DNA of 64,000 nt from Hymenobacter yonginensis (lineage in GTDB: Bacteria; Bacteroidota; Bacteroidia; Cytophagales; Hymenobacteraceae): the NCBI RefSeq assembly GCF_027625995.1, contig NZ_CP115396.1, forward strand, positions 124,001 through 188,000. The letters run 5' to 3'. A program made the position numbers and the translations under genes. Below are positions 25,325-34,184 of the stretch, in pieces. The first letter of the stretch is position 1; each line of letters opens with the position of its first letter. The notes beneath the pieces are model-generated. The model did no database searches, had not been told where the DNA came from, and worked only from the letters and a program-made list of their open reading frames with translations.

Positions 25325-28300
25325 TCAATACCCGAAAATTTCTTTCAGGGTAAGTTGCTGGACCTGGCCGTACTTGGCCAGCTCCTTGAAATTGAGGCGG
25401 TCTTTGGAGCCAATCACCAGAATGGTTTGGTTCTGGCCTTTCACGCGGGCCTGCTGAAACTTCTGCAGGTCCTGGAAGCTCATGTTAGGCGTCTGCTCAT
25501 ACACGTCGCGGCGCAGGTCGTAGTCGAGGCCGAGGCGGCGGGCGCGCTCGTAGCTGAGCAGGATGTCGGCCTTGGTGATGCGCTCTGTGGCGATGCTGTT
25601 GCGGATGGCGTTCTTAGCGATTTGCAGGTTGGCTTCGGCCACGGGCATGTCGTTGAGCAGCGTGTTCATGCCGGCCATGGCCTCGGGCAGCTTGTCGCTC
25701 TGGGTGCCGATGTAGCTGAGGTTGTAGCTGCTGCGGCCGGCCTTATCAGCATTGGCGTAGCGCGACGAGGCGGAGTAAGCCAGCGCCTTGCTCTCGCGCA
25801 GCTCCTGAAACACGATGCTGCCCATGCTGCCGCCGAAGTACTCGTTGTAGAGGCTGGTGGTCGGCACTAGGGCCTTGTCGTAGATGGTGCCTTTGGTCAG
25901 GAACAGGATTTCGGCCTGCACCATATTGTAGTCCACCCAGTACACCTTGCGCTGGTTCATGGCCTGCTCCGCGAAGTCCTTGGCCGCCGGGGTAGGGGTG
26001 AGCTTGGCCGGGCCGCGGTGCAAGGCGTTCAACGTCCAGATCAGTCCTCCTCCAATAACGCCATTCCCATTTGGGCGTGGATCTTGCCCTTTGTAAACAG
26101 CCAACGGTTCATTGGTTGCCGCCCGCGGCCCGTAGTACAGCACGCGGTGCTGGTAGGTCGGGATGGTTTTGATGGTGGCGGTGAGCTGCTCGGGTTTCAG
26201 GGCCTTCAGCTCTTTCTCGCTCAGCTGCGTGGTGAAGGGGTTTTTGGGGCCGTACTTGGCGAAATTTACCATGGCCTGGCTCAGAATCACCTGCTTGTTG
26301 AGCTTGGCATCCTGGCGCGACTTCAGCACGCCGGCCACCATGTTTTTGAGGGCCGCGGCATCGGGCTTGGGCGCGGCCAGCAGGCTTTCGAACAGCTGCA
26401 AAGCCGGCTCGAAGTTGCTGTCGAGGCCGGAAAGGCTGACGGTAGTGCGGTCCTGCCCGCTCTGCACCGCGAAGGAGCAGCCCAGCTTGTAGAACTCCTG
26501 CTGCAGCTGCGCGGCCGTGTATTTGTCGGTGCCCAGGTACTGCAAGTAGTCGGTGGCGAGGCCCAGCTTGGGGTCGTTGTTGGTGCCCAGGTCGAGCACG
26601 TAGAACAGGTTGAAGAGGTTGTTTTCGGTGTTGCGGGTGTAGTACACCGGCACGCCCGAGGCCAGCTTCACTTCCTGAATGTCCTTCTTGTAATCCACGA
26701 ACACCGGCTGCAGCTCGGGGCTGCTCAGGCCGGTTACCTGCTTGTAGAAGTCGGAGGCCACTTCGCGGTTCACGGGCACCGGCGTAATGGCCGGCTTCAC
26801 CACTTTCACGGCGTTGGCGTCTTTGCCGGTGCGCTTGTAGATGGCCGCGTAGCCGGGACCGTAGTACTGGTTGGCCACGCGCATCACCTCTTCCTTGGTG
26901 ATGGTGCCGAAGTCGTTGATCTGCTTCAGGTAGTCCTTCCAGTCCGTGCGGGCCACGAAGGCGGCCACGAAGGCGCCGGCGCGGGACTCGTTGTTTTCGT
27001 AGCTTTTGGTGCGCTGCAGCTGCTCGTTGTTGATGATGGCTGGAATCAGCCAGTCGGGGAAGTCGCCCTTTTTCACCTTGTCGAGCTGGGCGAGCAGCAG
27101 GTCGCGCACCTCCTCCAGCTTCTGGCCCTGGCGGGGCGTGGCGTAGAGGATATGCGAGGAGTAATCGTTGTTGATGTCGGTGAACGAGGCCGCCTGCAGC
27201 ACCTTCTGCTGCTGATTCAGGTTCAGGTCAATCAAACCAGCCTGGCCGTTGCTCAGCAGCTTGTCCACCATGCGCAGCACCAGCGCCTCGCGCGTAGTCG
27301 TGCCGGGGAAGCGGAAGCCGAGCATTACGTTTTCAGCGTCGGGGCCCACAATCTCCGTCACGAGAGGCGCCGTGATGGGCGCTTCTTGGGCGGGCGTGAA
27401 GGCCGGCACCGGCTTGCTTTGCAGCCGGCCGAAGTACTGGTCGATGACGCGGATGGTCTGGTCGTAATCCAGGTCGCCGCTCAGGCAGAGCGCCACGTTG
27501 TTGGGCACGTAGTACTTGTCGAAATACCGCTTAATCTCCGTGATGGACGGGTTCTGCAGGTGCTCGATGGTGCCGATGGTGGTCTGGGTGCCGTACTCGT
27601 GCTTCTGGTAGAGGCTCCGGTTCAGAGCCTCATACTCTTTGCTGAAGTCGTTGTCGAGGCCGCGGTTTTTCTCCTCGTACACGGCCTCCAGCTCGGTGTG
27701 GAACAGGCGCGGCACCATCTCGCCCAGTCGCTCGCTCTGGATGGCGGCCCACTTCTCCAGCTGGTTGCTCGGAATGTCTTCCTGATACACCGTCTGCTCC
27801 ACCGAGGTGTAGGCGTTAGAGCCCTTGGCCCCGATGGCGCCCATTACCTTGTCGTACTCATTAGCCACGGCGTACTTGGCCGCCACGCTGGAAATCGAGT
27901 CGATCTGGTGGTAAGTGCGCTTGCGGGCGGCGGGGTCGTTGCGCTGGGCGCGGTATTGCTCGTAGAGGGCCTCAATCTTGGCCAGTTCCACTTTCTCGGC
28001 AGCCCAGTTCTGGGTGCCCAGCCGGGAGGTGCCTTTGAACACCATGTGCTCTAGGTAGTGCGCCAGGCCGGTAGCGGTGGCCGGGTCGTTCTTGGAGCCG
28101 GCGCGCACGGCCAGGTAAGTCTGGATGCGCGGGGCGTCGTCGTAGTCGGAGAGGTAAACGGTCAGGCCGTTATCCAGCGTGTAGATGCGGGCTTTCAGCG
28201 GGTCGCCTTCTACGGTCTGGTACTTGTACTCTTTCTGCTTGGGAGCTTCCGGGCTGGCGGCGGGGGTAGCGGTGGCTGCCGTGGTAGCGGGCTTGCTGGT

Positions 28301-28363
28301 CTGGCATTGGGTAAGACCGAGCGTGGCCAGGGCCGGAAGTAGAAACAGAAGCGGTTTTTTCAC
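25325..28363 (-). CDS. M16 family (pitrilysin-like) zinc peptidase lipoprotein
   Basis: Two-lobed M16 metallopeptidase, 1012 aa, anchored as a lipoprotein (LTQC, Cys20). The inverted zinc motif is His102-Tyr-Leu-Glu105-His106 (GLAHYLEHMVFKG), and the distal glutamate is in ELEAVYEEKNRG. The second M16 half (from about residue 550) lacks the motif, as usual, and carries the structural lobe. The length fits a single-chain clamshell enzyme that degrades peptides of limited size. The promoter box at 28409 supports the ATG at 28363. It is probably periplasmic or surface exposed. Confidence 0.95.
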   Translation of the reverse strand: MKKPLLFLLPALATLGLTQCQTSKPATTAATATPAASPEAPKQKEYKYQTVEGDPLKARIYTLDNGLTVYLSDYDDAPRIQTYLAVRAGSKNDPATATGLAHYLEHMVFKGTSRLGTQNWAAEKVELAKIEALYEQYRAQRNDPAARKRTYHQIDSISSVAAKYAVANEYDKVMGAIGAKGSNAYTSVEQTVYQEDIPSNQLEKWAAIQSERLGEMVPRLFHTELEAVYEEKNRGLDNDFSKEYEALNRSLYQKHEYGTQTTIGTIEHLQNPSITEIKRYFDKYYVPNNVALCLSGDLDYDQTIRVIDQYFGRLQSKPVPAFTPAQEAPITAPLVTEIVGPDAENVMLGFRFPGTTTREALVLRMVDKLLSNGQAGLIDLNLNQQQKVLQAASFTDINNDYSSHILYATPRQGQKLEEVRDLLLAQLDKVKKGDFPDWLIPAIINNEQLQRTKSYENNESRAGAFVAAFVARTDWKDYLKQINDFGTITKEEVMRVANQYYGPGYAAIYKRTGKDANAVKVVKPAITPVPVNREVASDFYKQVTGLSSPELQPVFVDYKKDIQEVKLASGVPVYYTRNTENNLFNLFYVLDLGTNNDPKLGLATDYLQYLGTDKYTAAQLQQEFYKLGCSFAVQSGQDRTTVSLSGLDSNFEPALQLFESLLAAPKPDAAALKNMVAGVLKSRQDAKLNKQVILSQAMVNFAKYGPKNPFTTQLSEKELKALKPEQLTATIKTIPTYQHRVLYYGPRAATNEPLAVYKGQDPRPNGNGVIGGGLIWTLNALHRGPAKLTPTPAAKDFAEQAMNQRKVYWVDYNMVQAEILFLTKGTIYDKALVPTTSLYNEYFGGSMGSIVFQELRESKALAYSASSRYANADKAGRSSYNLSYIGTQSDKLPEAMAGMNTLLNDMPVAEANLQIAKNAIRNSIATERITKADILLSYERARRLGLDYDLRRDVYEQTPNMSFQDLQKFQQARVKGQNQTILVIGSKDRLNFKELAKYGQVQQLTLKEIFGY

Positions 28364-28408
28364 AGGAAGGCCAGCGCGGAAAGCAGAGCGGGAAGGAAAT
28401 TAAGGAAC

Positions 28409-28416
28409 CAAAGATA
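28409..28416 (-). promoter_or_regulatory. Bacteroidetes -7 promoter box for the M16 peptidase gene
   Basis: TATCTTTG on the minus strand, an exact TAnnTTTG match 46 bases before the ATG at 28363. Confidence 0.68.
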
Positions 28417-28551
28417 GGCGGCCCCCCCGGGAATAAAAAGCTCCGCCGCAGCCCTTCCGGCGCGAAGTGCGAAAAAATGCTTATGAGAATCACGGATTTC
28501 TCCGGATTAAACGGATTGGTCGGATTTTGTGGACGGTGCAGCCGGGGGGGG

Positions 28552-28700
28552 GCTACGAATTCCCCAAAGGGGTTCGTAGTACCACTATCGTTGCTGATGC
28601 CTGCACGATGGGTAGTCAGTGAGGGGCGTTCAACGATGGTTGGTTACCGATGGTCGTTCAACGATAGTGGTGCTGCGAACCCCTTTGGGGAATTCGTAGC
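28552..28700. repeat. Family B inverted repeat, 42-bp arms
   Basis: Arms 28552-28593 and 28659-28700 differ at two positions. They contain GAATTCCCCAAAGGGGTTC, itself a palindrome, followed by ACCACTATCGTTG. The ACCACTATCGT core recurs in the palindrome at 55805-55865. Confidence 0.87.
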
Positions 28701-28738
28701 ACCACAACCGCCTAGCACAACCCGCTAAAATCCGTGAG

Positions 28739-30916
28739 CTAGTCTACGTCGAGGCCCAGCTTCTGCTTCATCTCGCTCAGCATTGGGTACTTCTCCATCA
28801 GGTAATCCATCTTGTCGGAGGAGGTGTAGAGCTTGCGGCCGGTTTCCACTCGCTCCACGATTTCCACCGTCACGTTCAGGCGCGGGTAGCCGGTGCGGCG
28901 GCGCAGCTCACCCAGAAACTCCGAGCGTAGCTCGTTGAACAGGTCTTCCTGCACCGGGTTATCCACGCGCAGCAGAATCATGTGCTGCTCGTTGGCCTGT
29001 ACGGGGCGGTTGAGCAGGCTGTAGTGCATCATGCTGATGGGCTTGCGCTCCTCGGTCAGCTCCTTCCACACACGCTGTAGCACCTCGTCATTGATGGCGG
29101 GCAGGCCGGTGGTGGGGCCGCTGGGCTCGGCTTCGGTAGCGGCTTTGCCGGCGGCGGCTTTCTGCTCCATCTGGGCCTTCATGGCGCTTAGGCTACCCAG
29201 GCCGGGCAGCTTGGTGCCGAGGCCCAGCGGCTTGCCGGCCGGCGGCATACCGGGGCGGGGCGGGGGCATGGGCGCGGCCGTTACGGCCATCTGGCCCGGC
29301 TCGTGGCCGGCAATGCTGGGCGCCCCGATTTCCACGTGTGGCACGGTATCGCGCAACTGCCGGGTGGTGGGCACCTGGGTGGCCGTCTCGTCCTCGATGC
29401 TGGGCGTGTCGTGCAACTCCTCCACGCCGCTTTCCACCGGCACAATGGGCTCAGGGTCGGCGGGGGCGTGGGCTAGTTGTTCGTTGTTCGTTGTTCGTTG
29501 TTCGGTGGCTGGAGCGGCGCTGTACACAGCCGGAGCTTCGGCCGTACCGTCGGCCACTAGGCGGCCGTTAGCGGCGGGGGCGGCTGGTGCCAACGGCGGG
29601 GCCGATGTTGGCGCTGCTACCGGGGCGGGGGCTACGGCTGGGCTAGGGCTTTTTTTTTTCGCTTCGCCGTTGGCGGCTGGTGCGGCCGCGCCGCCCTGCA
29701 GGTCGCGTGCAAACTGCACGGCGCTGTTGAGGTAGGCCAGCTTCATCAGCGTGAGCTCCACGTGCAGGCGCTGGTTTTTGGCCTGCTTGAACTCCCGGTC
29801 GCAGAGGCTCACCAGGTTCAGGGCCGAGAGCAGGAAGGGCAGGGGAGCCGCCTGCGCCTGCTGCACGTAACGCGCCCGGATGTTGTCGGACACTTCCAGC
29901 AGCTGCACCGTCACGGGGTCCTTGCACACCAGCAGGCCGCGCAGATGCTCGGCCGCGCCCACCACAAAGTTGTGCAGGTCGAAACCCTGCTGCATCACCT
30001 CATCCAGCAACAGTAGCGTGGCGCTCAGGTTTTCGGTCAGCAGGGCGTCAATCAGCCGGAAATAGTACTCGTAGTCCAGAATGTGCAGGTTCTGCACCAC
30101 GTCCTGGTAGCGCAGGTTCTGGCCCGAGAAGGTCACCATCTGGTCGAACATGCTCAGGGCGTCGCGCAGGCCGCCGTCGGCCTTCTGGGCCAGCAGGTGC
30201 AAAGCGTCGTCTTCGGCCTGAATCTGCTCCTGGGTGGCTACGTAGCGCAGGTGGTTGCGCATGTCGTCCACCTTGATGCGGTTGAAGTCGAAAATCTGAC
30301 ACCGCGACAGGATGGTGGGGATAATCTTGTGCCGCTCGGTGGTGGCCAAAATGAAGATGGCGTAGCTCGGCGGCTCCTCCAGCGTTTTCAGAAACGCGTT
30401 GAAGGCCGCATTCGAGAGCATGTGCACTTCGTCGATGATGTACACCTTGAAGCGGCCCTGCTGCGGGGCGTAGCGCACCTGCTCCACCAGACTGCGGATG
30501 TCCTCGACGGAGTTGTTGGAGGCTGCATCCAGCTCGTGCACGTTGAACGAGGCGTTTTCCTGGAAGGCCCGGCACGAGGAGCACTTGCCGCAGGCTTCCA
30601 GCTCGAAGGGCGTATTGTCGGGGTCCGGGGCCTGCAGCAGCGCGTCGGGCACGATGTCGGGCTGAGTTTTAATCAGCTCCGAAACCGGCCGGCTTTTGCG
30701 CACGTGCTCCTCCACAAACTCGCAGTTGATGGTTTTGGCCAGAATCCGGGCGCAGGTGGTTTTGCCCACGCCCCGGGGGCCGCAGAACAGAAACGCCTGG
30801 GCCAGATGCTGCGAGGCAATGGCGTTCTGCAAAGTGGTGGTTACGTGCTGCTGCCCCACCACGCTGCGAAACGTGGCCGGGCGGTACTTCCGGGCCGAAA
30901 CAACAAAATTTTCCAT
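28739..30916 (-). CDS. dnaX: DNA polymerase III subunit gamma/tau
   Basis: Clamp-loader ATPase of the replisome, 725 aa as full-length tau. Walker A is GPRGVGKT (46-53), zinc ligands Cys109, Cys112 and Cys115 lie in ACGKCSSC, Walker B is IIDEVHM (160-166) and sensor 1 follows in ATTERHKIIPTILSRCQ. After the clamp-loader domains comes a Pro/Ala-rich linker (about 420-620), then a tau-specific C-terminal domain. At codons 420-422 the coding strand has ten A in a row (29650-29659). A -1 slip there reads Lys-Pro-stop and would give a 424-aa gamma form, like E. coli. A 7-bp unit repeated four times lies at 29477-29504. The ATG at 30916 follows a promoter box at 30929. Confidence 0.97.
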   Translation of the reverse strand: MENFVVSARKYRPATFRSVVGQQHVTTTLQNAIASQHLAQAFLFCGPRGVGKTTCARILAKTINCEFVEEHVRKSRPVSELIKTQPDIVPDALLQAPDPDNTPFELEACGKCSSCRAFQENASFNVHELDAASNNSVEDIRSLVEQVRYAPQQGRFKVYIIDEVHMLSNAAFNAFLKTLEEPPSYAIFILATTERHKIIPTILSRCQIFDFNRIKVDDMRNHLRYVATQEQIQAEDDALHLLAQKADGGLRDALSMFDQMVTFSGQNLRYQDVVQNLHILDYEYYFRLIDALLTENLSATLLLLDEVMQQGFDLHNFVVGAAEHLRGLLVCKDPVTVQLLEVSDNIRARYVQQAQAAPLPFLLSALNLVSLCDREFKQAKNQRLHVELTLMKLAYLNSAVQFARDLQGGAAAPAANGEAKKKSPSPAVAPAPVAAPTSAPPLAPAAPAANGRLVADGTAEAPAVYSAAPATEQRTTNNEQLAHAPADPEPIVPVESGVEELHDTPSIEDETATQVPTTRQLRDTVPHVEIGAPSIAGHEPGQMAVTAAPMPPPRPGMPPAGKPLGLGTKLPGLGSLSAMKAQMEQKAAAGKAATEAEPSGPTTGLPAINDEVLQRVWKELTEERKPISMMHYSLLNRPVQANEQHMILLRVDNPVQEDLFNELRSEFLGELRRRTGYPRLNVTVEIVERVETGRKLYTSSDKMDYLMEKYPMLSEMKQKLGLDVD
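29477..29504. repeat. Heptanucleotide tandem repeat (4 x TTGTTCG) inside dnaX
   Basis: Four exact copies of TTGTTCG (CGAACAA on the coding strand) lie in the tau linker at codons ~471-480. Gain or loss of a unit shifts the frame. Confidence 0.9.
29643..29662 (-). promoter_or_regulatory. Slippery A10 tract with adjacent -1 frame stop in dnaX
   Basis: The coding strand reads GCG, then ten A, then GCCCTAG. The zero frame is Ala-Lys-Lys-Lys-Ser-Pro-Ser. After a -1 shift it is Lys-Pro-TAG, with the stop at 29645-29643. Addition of one A by RNA polymerase has the same effect. Confidence 0.7.
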
Positions 30917-31223
30917 ACGAGCTACCGGCAAAGATACGCAACCGCCCGCCCGATTCCGCCCGACTGCCGCCACCGACTACCGGATTTGCTGCCGGATTGC
31001 AGCCGCCCGGCTAGTCACACGATGATGTGATTATGAGTATATTTAATAGAATTTATTTTCTATTTGTGCGCCGATCCGCAGCAGGTTATGAAATGCCTGC
31101 CAGGTACACTGCCTTTCCTTTGTGAAAGCAGTAACCAGCTGATTTGGTAGGATTTGGGGCAATGCAGCCGGCCCCGTGGTGAAGGTGCTGCTGACTGTTT
31201 TGTTTCCCCTACTCGTTTTTCCT
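30917..31223. other. Divergent intergenic region (307 bp) between dnaX and prolyl oligopeptidase
   Basis: The dnaX promoter box is at 30929-30936. The right half has an AT-rich stretch near 31030-31075 and a near-box TTCCTTTG at about 31113, which could serve the oligopeptidase. No gene is supported. Confidence 0.55.
30929..30936 (-). promoter_or_regulatory. Bacteroidetes -7 promoter box for dnaX
   Basis: TATCTTTG on the minus strand, an exact TAnnTTTG match only 12 bases from the ATG at 30916, implying a very short leader. Confidence 0.68.
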
Positions 31224-33407
31224 ATGAAACACCCCGTTCTGTTGCCGCTGCTGGGCGGCCTGCTGATGAGTACCGCCGCCCTGGCCCAGTCTTCCGTGCC
31301 CGCCGCGCCCACGGGGCCGGCTTCCGACACCTATTTCGGGGTGAAGGTGGACGACCCGTACCGCAACCTGGAAAACCTGCAAGACCCCGCCGTGGCTTCC
31401 TGGATGAAAGCCCAGAGCGAGTACGCGCGCCGCACCCTCGACGCCATTCCGGGCCGGCAGGGGCTGATTGATAAAATGGTGGAAATCGACAAGCGCAAGG
31501 CAGCCCGCGTAACCGACCTGCGCGTGGCCGACAACGACCGGTACTTCTACTACAAATCCCGCCCTCAGGACCAGCAGCCCAAGCTCTACTGCCGCGACGG
31601 GTATAAGGGCCAGGAAGTGCTGCTCTTCGACCCCGAAGCCTACGAAAAAGGCAAGGTGTACAACATCAACGGCTTTGCGCCCAGCCCCGACGGCTCCAAG
31701 GTGTCGTTCGGCATCAGTGAAAAGGGTTCGGAGTTGGGTAACACGCTGATTATGGATGTGAAGACTCGCAAGCTGTTCCCCGAGCAGATTCCGCTGAACC
31801 GGGGCGGCGGCGAGTGGCTGCCCGACAACCAGACCCTGGCCTACCTGCCCTACAACAACGGCGACCTGAAGGACATGGCCGCCCGCCAGAACACCCAGTG
31901 CCGCCTGCACCGCCTGGGCACGCCCGTAGCCCAGGATCAGGTTGTCTTCTCCAGCCAGCTCTACCCAAAGCTCGGCATCAAGCCCTCCGACTACCCCTAC
32001 GCGGGCATTGACCGGGACACGAAGCAGGCCTATGGCTTCCTGTACTCCGTGGACCGCTACCTGAACGTGTTCTACGCCCCGGCGGCAACCCTCACCAAGC
32101 CCAATATCCCGTGGCAGCCCTTGTTCCGGCCTGCCGATGAAGTCACCAACTTCGTCACCGACGAGCAGCACATCTACTTCGTGACGTCGCGCAACACGCC
32201 CCGGCAGAAGCTCATGCGCATGCCCGCCGCCCGCCCCAACGTGGCCGCGGCCGAGGTGCTGGTGCCCGAAAGCGCCGACGAATCCATCATGGACGAGCAG
32301 CTGAAAACCACCAAGGACGGCGTGTATTTCGTGCGCAGCCGCAACGGGGTGGAGGCCCGGCTGTACTTCGTGCCCCGGGGCGGCAAAGCCGCGCAGGAGC
32401 TGAAGCTGCCCCGCGCCGCCGGCCGCATCGAGCTGACCAACAAAAACGCGCAGTCGTCGGACGTGTGGGTGACGCTGGGCGGCTGGACCACCGACCGGCA
32501 GCGCTACCGCTACAGCCCGGCCAGCCGGCAGTTCACGCCCGAGCCGCTGTCGTCGGAGGCGCAGTACCCGGAGTTTGCCGGGCTGGTGGTGGAGGAAGTG
32601 CTAGTGCCCTCGCACGACGGGGTGCAGGTGCCCCTGTCGTTGATTTACCCGAAAGGCCTGAAGCGCGACGCCTCGGCCCCGGTGCTGATGGTGGGCTACG
32701 GGGCGTATTCTGTTTCCATGGAGCCCACGTTTATGCCGCCGTTTTTGCTGTGGGCGCAGCAGGGTGGCATTCTGGCCTGCCCGCACGTGCGGGGCGGGGG
32801 CGAGCTGGGCGAGGCCTGGCATAAAGCCGGCCAGAAAGCCACCAAGCCCAACACCTGGAAAGACCTCATTGCCTGCGCCGAGTACCTGACCAAGAACAGC
32901 TACACCGCGCCCGGTAAAATTGCCATCAACGGCGGCAGCGCCGGCGGCATCCTCATCGGCCGGGCCATGACGGAGCGGCCCGACCTGTTTGCCGTCGCCA
33001 TTCCGGAAGTGGGCTGCCTGAACCCTGTGCGCATGGAAAACTCGCCCAACGGCCCCGTCAACATCCCCGAGTTCGGCACCATGACCAAGGAAGATGAGGC
33101 CAAGGCCCTATTGGAAATGGACGCCTACCACCACCTCAAGCCCGGCACCCAGTACCCGGCCACTCTCGTCACGGCCGGCTTCAACGATCCGCGCGTCATT
33201 GCCTGGCAGCCGGCCAAGTTTGCGGCGCGCCTACAGGCCAGCAACGCCGGTAGCCGGCCCGTGCTGTTCTTCACCGACTACGAAGCCGGCCACGGCATGG
33301 GCGACTCCCGCCTCAAGCAGTTCGAAAGCATTGCCGACCTGATGGCCTTCGGCCTGTGGCAAACCGGCGCCCCCGCCTTCCAGCCCGATAAGGTGGCGGT
33401 GAAATAG
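31224..33407 (+). CDS. Prolyl oligopeptidase (S9A), exported
   Basis: Serine peptidase cleaving short peptides after proline, 727 aa. The start at 31224 gives a signal peptide (residues 1-22, ending TAALAQ), so the enzyme is periplasmic or exported. DTYFGVKVDDPYRNLENLQD is the typical N-terminal S9A block. The propeller spans about 90-440 and the hydrolase domain follows. Triad: Ser572 (NGGSAGG), Asp655 (GFNDPRV) and His690 (EAGHGMG). Before the serine, PHVRGGGELGEAWHKAGQ is a conserved S9A signature. It is followed by a family A palindrome. Confidence 0.95.
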   Translation: MKHPVLLPLLGGLLMSTAALAQSSVPAAPTGPASDTYFGVKVDDPYRNLENLQDPAVASWMKAQSEYARRTLDAIPGRQGLIDKMVEIDKRKAARVTDLRVADNDRYFYYKSRPQDQQPKLYCRDGYKGQEVLLFDPEAYEKGKVYNINGFAPSPDGSKVSFGISEKGSELGNTLIMDVKTRKLFPEQIPLNRGGGEWLPDNQTLAYLPYNNGDLKDMAARQNTQCRLHRLGTPVAQDQVVFSSQLYPKLGIKPSDYPYAGIDRDTKQAYGFLYSVDRYLNVFYAPAATLTKPNIPWQPLFRPADEVTNFVTDEQHIYFVTSRNTPRQKLMRMPAARPNVAAAEVLVPESADESIMDEQLKTTKDGVYFVRSRNGVEARLYFVPRGGKAAQELKLPRAAGRIELTNKNAQSSDVWVTLGGWTTDRQRYRYSPASRQFTPEPLSSEAQYPEFAGLVVEEVLVPSHDGVQVPLSLIYPKGLKRDASAPVLMVGYGAYSVSMEPTFMPPFLLWAQQGGILACPHVRGGGELGEAWHKAGQKATKPNTWKDLIACAEYLTKNSYTAPGKIAINGGSAGGILIGRAMTERPDLFAVAIPEVGCLNPVRMENSPNGPVNIPEFGTMTKEDEAKALLEMDAYHHLKPGTQYPATLVTAGFNDPRVIAWQPAKFAARLQASNAGSRPVLFFTDYEAGHGMGDSRLKQFESIADLMAFGLWQTGAPAFQPDKVAVK

Positions 33408-33419
33408 CCGCCTGTCATT

Positions 33420-33539
33420 CCGACCGCAGGGAGGAATCTGAAACGCGGATTACCGGATTGCGAGGATTTCGGTCATTCAACATCTGTGTAATCTGAGCAA
33501 TCTGCACAATCCGCGTTTCAGATTCCTCCCTGCGGTCGG
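33420..33539. repeat. Family A-like palindromic repeat
   Basis: Perfect 32-bp arms (33420-33451 and 33508-33539) beginning CCGACCGCAGGGAGGAATC. It lies directly after the oligopeptidase stop and upstream of the tmRNA. Confidence 0.88.
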
Positions 33540-33593
33540 CATAACAAAACGGAACATTTTCGGCCGTTGGCAACGTTTTCTTCCCGATGTGCG

Positions 33594-33601
33594 TACATTC
33601 G
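33594..33601 (+). promoter_or_regulatory. Possible promoter for tmRNA
   Basis: TACATTCG differs from TAnnTTTG at one base and lies 41 bases before the mature 5' end, consistent with a processed precursor. Confidence 0.4.
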
Positions 33602-33641
33602 CACCCCGCTACCTCGGTGGCGGGCATGTTCTTTCTCAATT

Positions 33642-34008
33642 GGGGCCGACCGGAATTGACAGCTTGTGCATGTCGCGAGTAAGCGTGTCGGGAGTTGGAT
33701 GAATCTCCCGTAAAAAAAGCCGTCCAAACAATAACTGGCGAGTATAGCTACGCCATGGCTGCCTAGTTTAGAACTACGCACTGCCATCGTCCCGCACCCG
33801 TATTCCTTCTCACGGGTGAGTTCGGGGCGTCGTAAGAGTTAGGATAGCGTAGGTGGCGCTGTGACGCCTGCGCGAAACTCAAACAGATAAGGGGAAATCA
33901 AGGGCCTGATGTGCGCCTGGTTTCCTTCGAAAATCCAAGCATAGATACACACGTAGAAAGCTCGACGCCTTCCTTGTCTGGACCAGGGTTCGAATCCCTG
34001 CGGCTCCA
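33642..34008 (+). ncRNA. ssrA: Transfer-messenger RNA (tmRNA)
   Basis: One-piece tmRNA of about 367 nt that rescues stalled ribosomes with SmpB. The acceptor stem pairs GGGGCCG (33642-33648) with CGGCTCC (34001-34007), followed by discriminator A. The T-arm reads CAGGGTTCGAATCCCTG. The next bases are CT, so CCA is not encoded and must be added. The tag frame (33719-33766) encodes AVQTITGEYSYAMAA and ends in TAG; the ...YAMAA end is typical of Bacteroidetes relatives. A strong terminator follows. The smpB gene is not in the window. Confidence 0.95.
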
Positions 34009-34012
34009 CTGA

Positions 34013-34046
34013 AACCCGCCTTGCAGCTTGCAAGGCGGGTTTTTTG
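34013..34046 (+). terminator. Intrinsic terminator of tmRNA
   Basis: AACCCGCCTTGCA pairs with TGCAAGGCGGGTT (34013-34041), followed by a T-run. Confidence 0.92.
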
Positions 34047-34184
34047 TTTTCGGACCCATGCCTTGGGCAGCAGCTACTGCCAGCAGCACTTCGGCGCACC
34101 CCCGACACCGGCCGCGGCGAAAAGTTGCGTGTGGGGCGAGGTAATAGCCGGAAATATTGCAGTCTTTGTTATCTTGCTGAGGCT

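Larger units (their letters stand above)
28364..28738. other. Intergenic region (375 bp) with a promoter and a large palindrome
   Basis: It contains the M16 promoter box (28409-28416) and the family B inverted repeat (28552-28700), itself bracketed by ATCACGGATTT near 28490 and AAAATCCGTGA near 28727. No gene is supported. Confidence 0.6.

Noticed and set aside
33970-34010. tRNA-like end (GGTTCGAATCC)
   Set aside because: It is the T-arm and acceptor end of the tmRNA; no D-arm or anticodon arm of a tRNA lies upstream.
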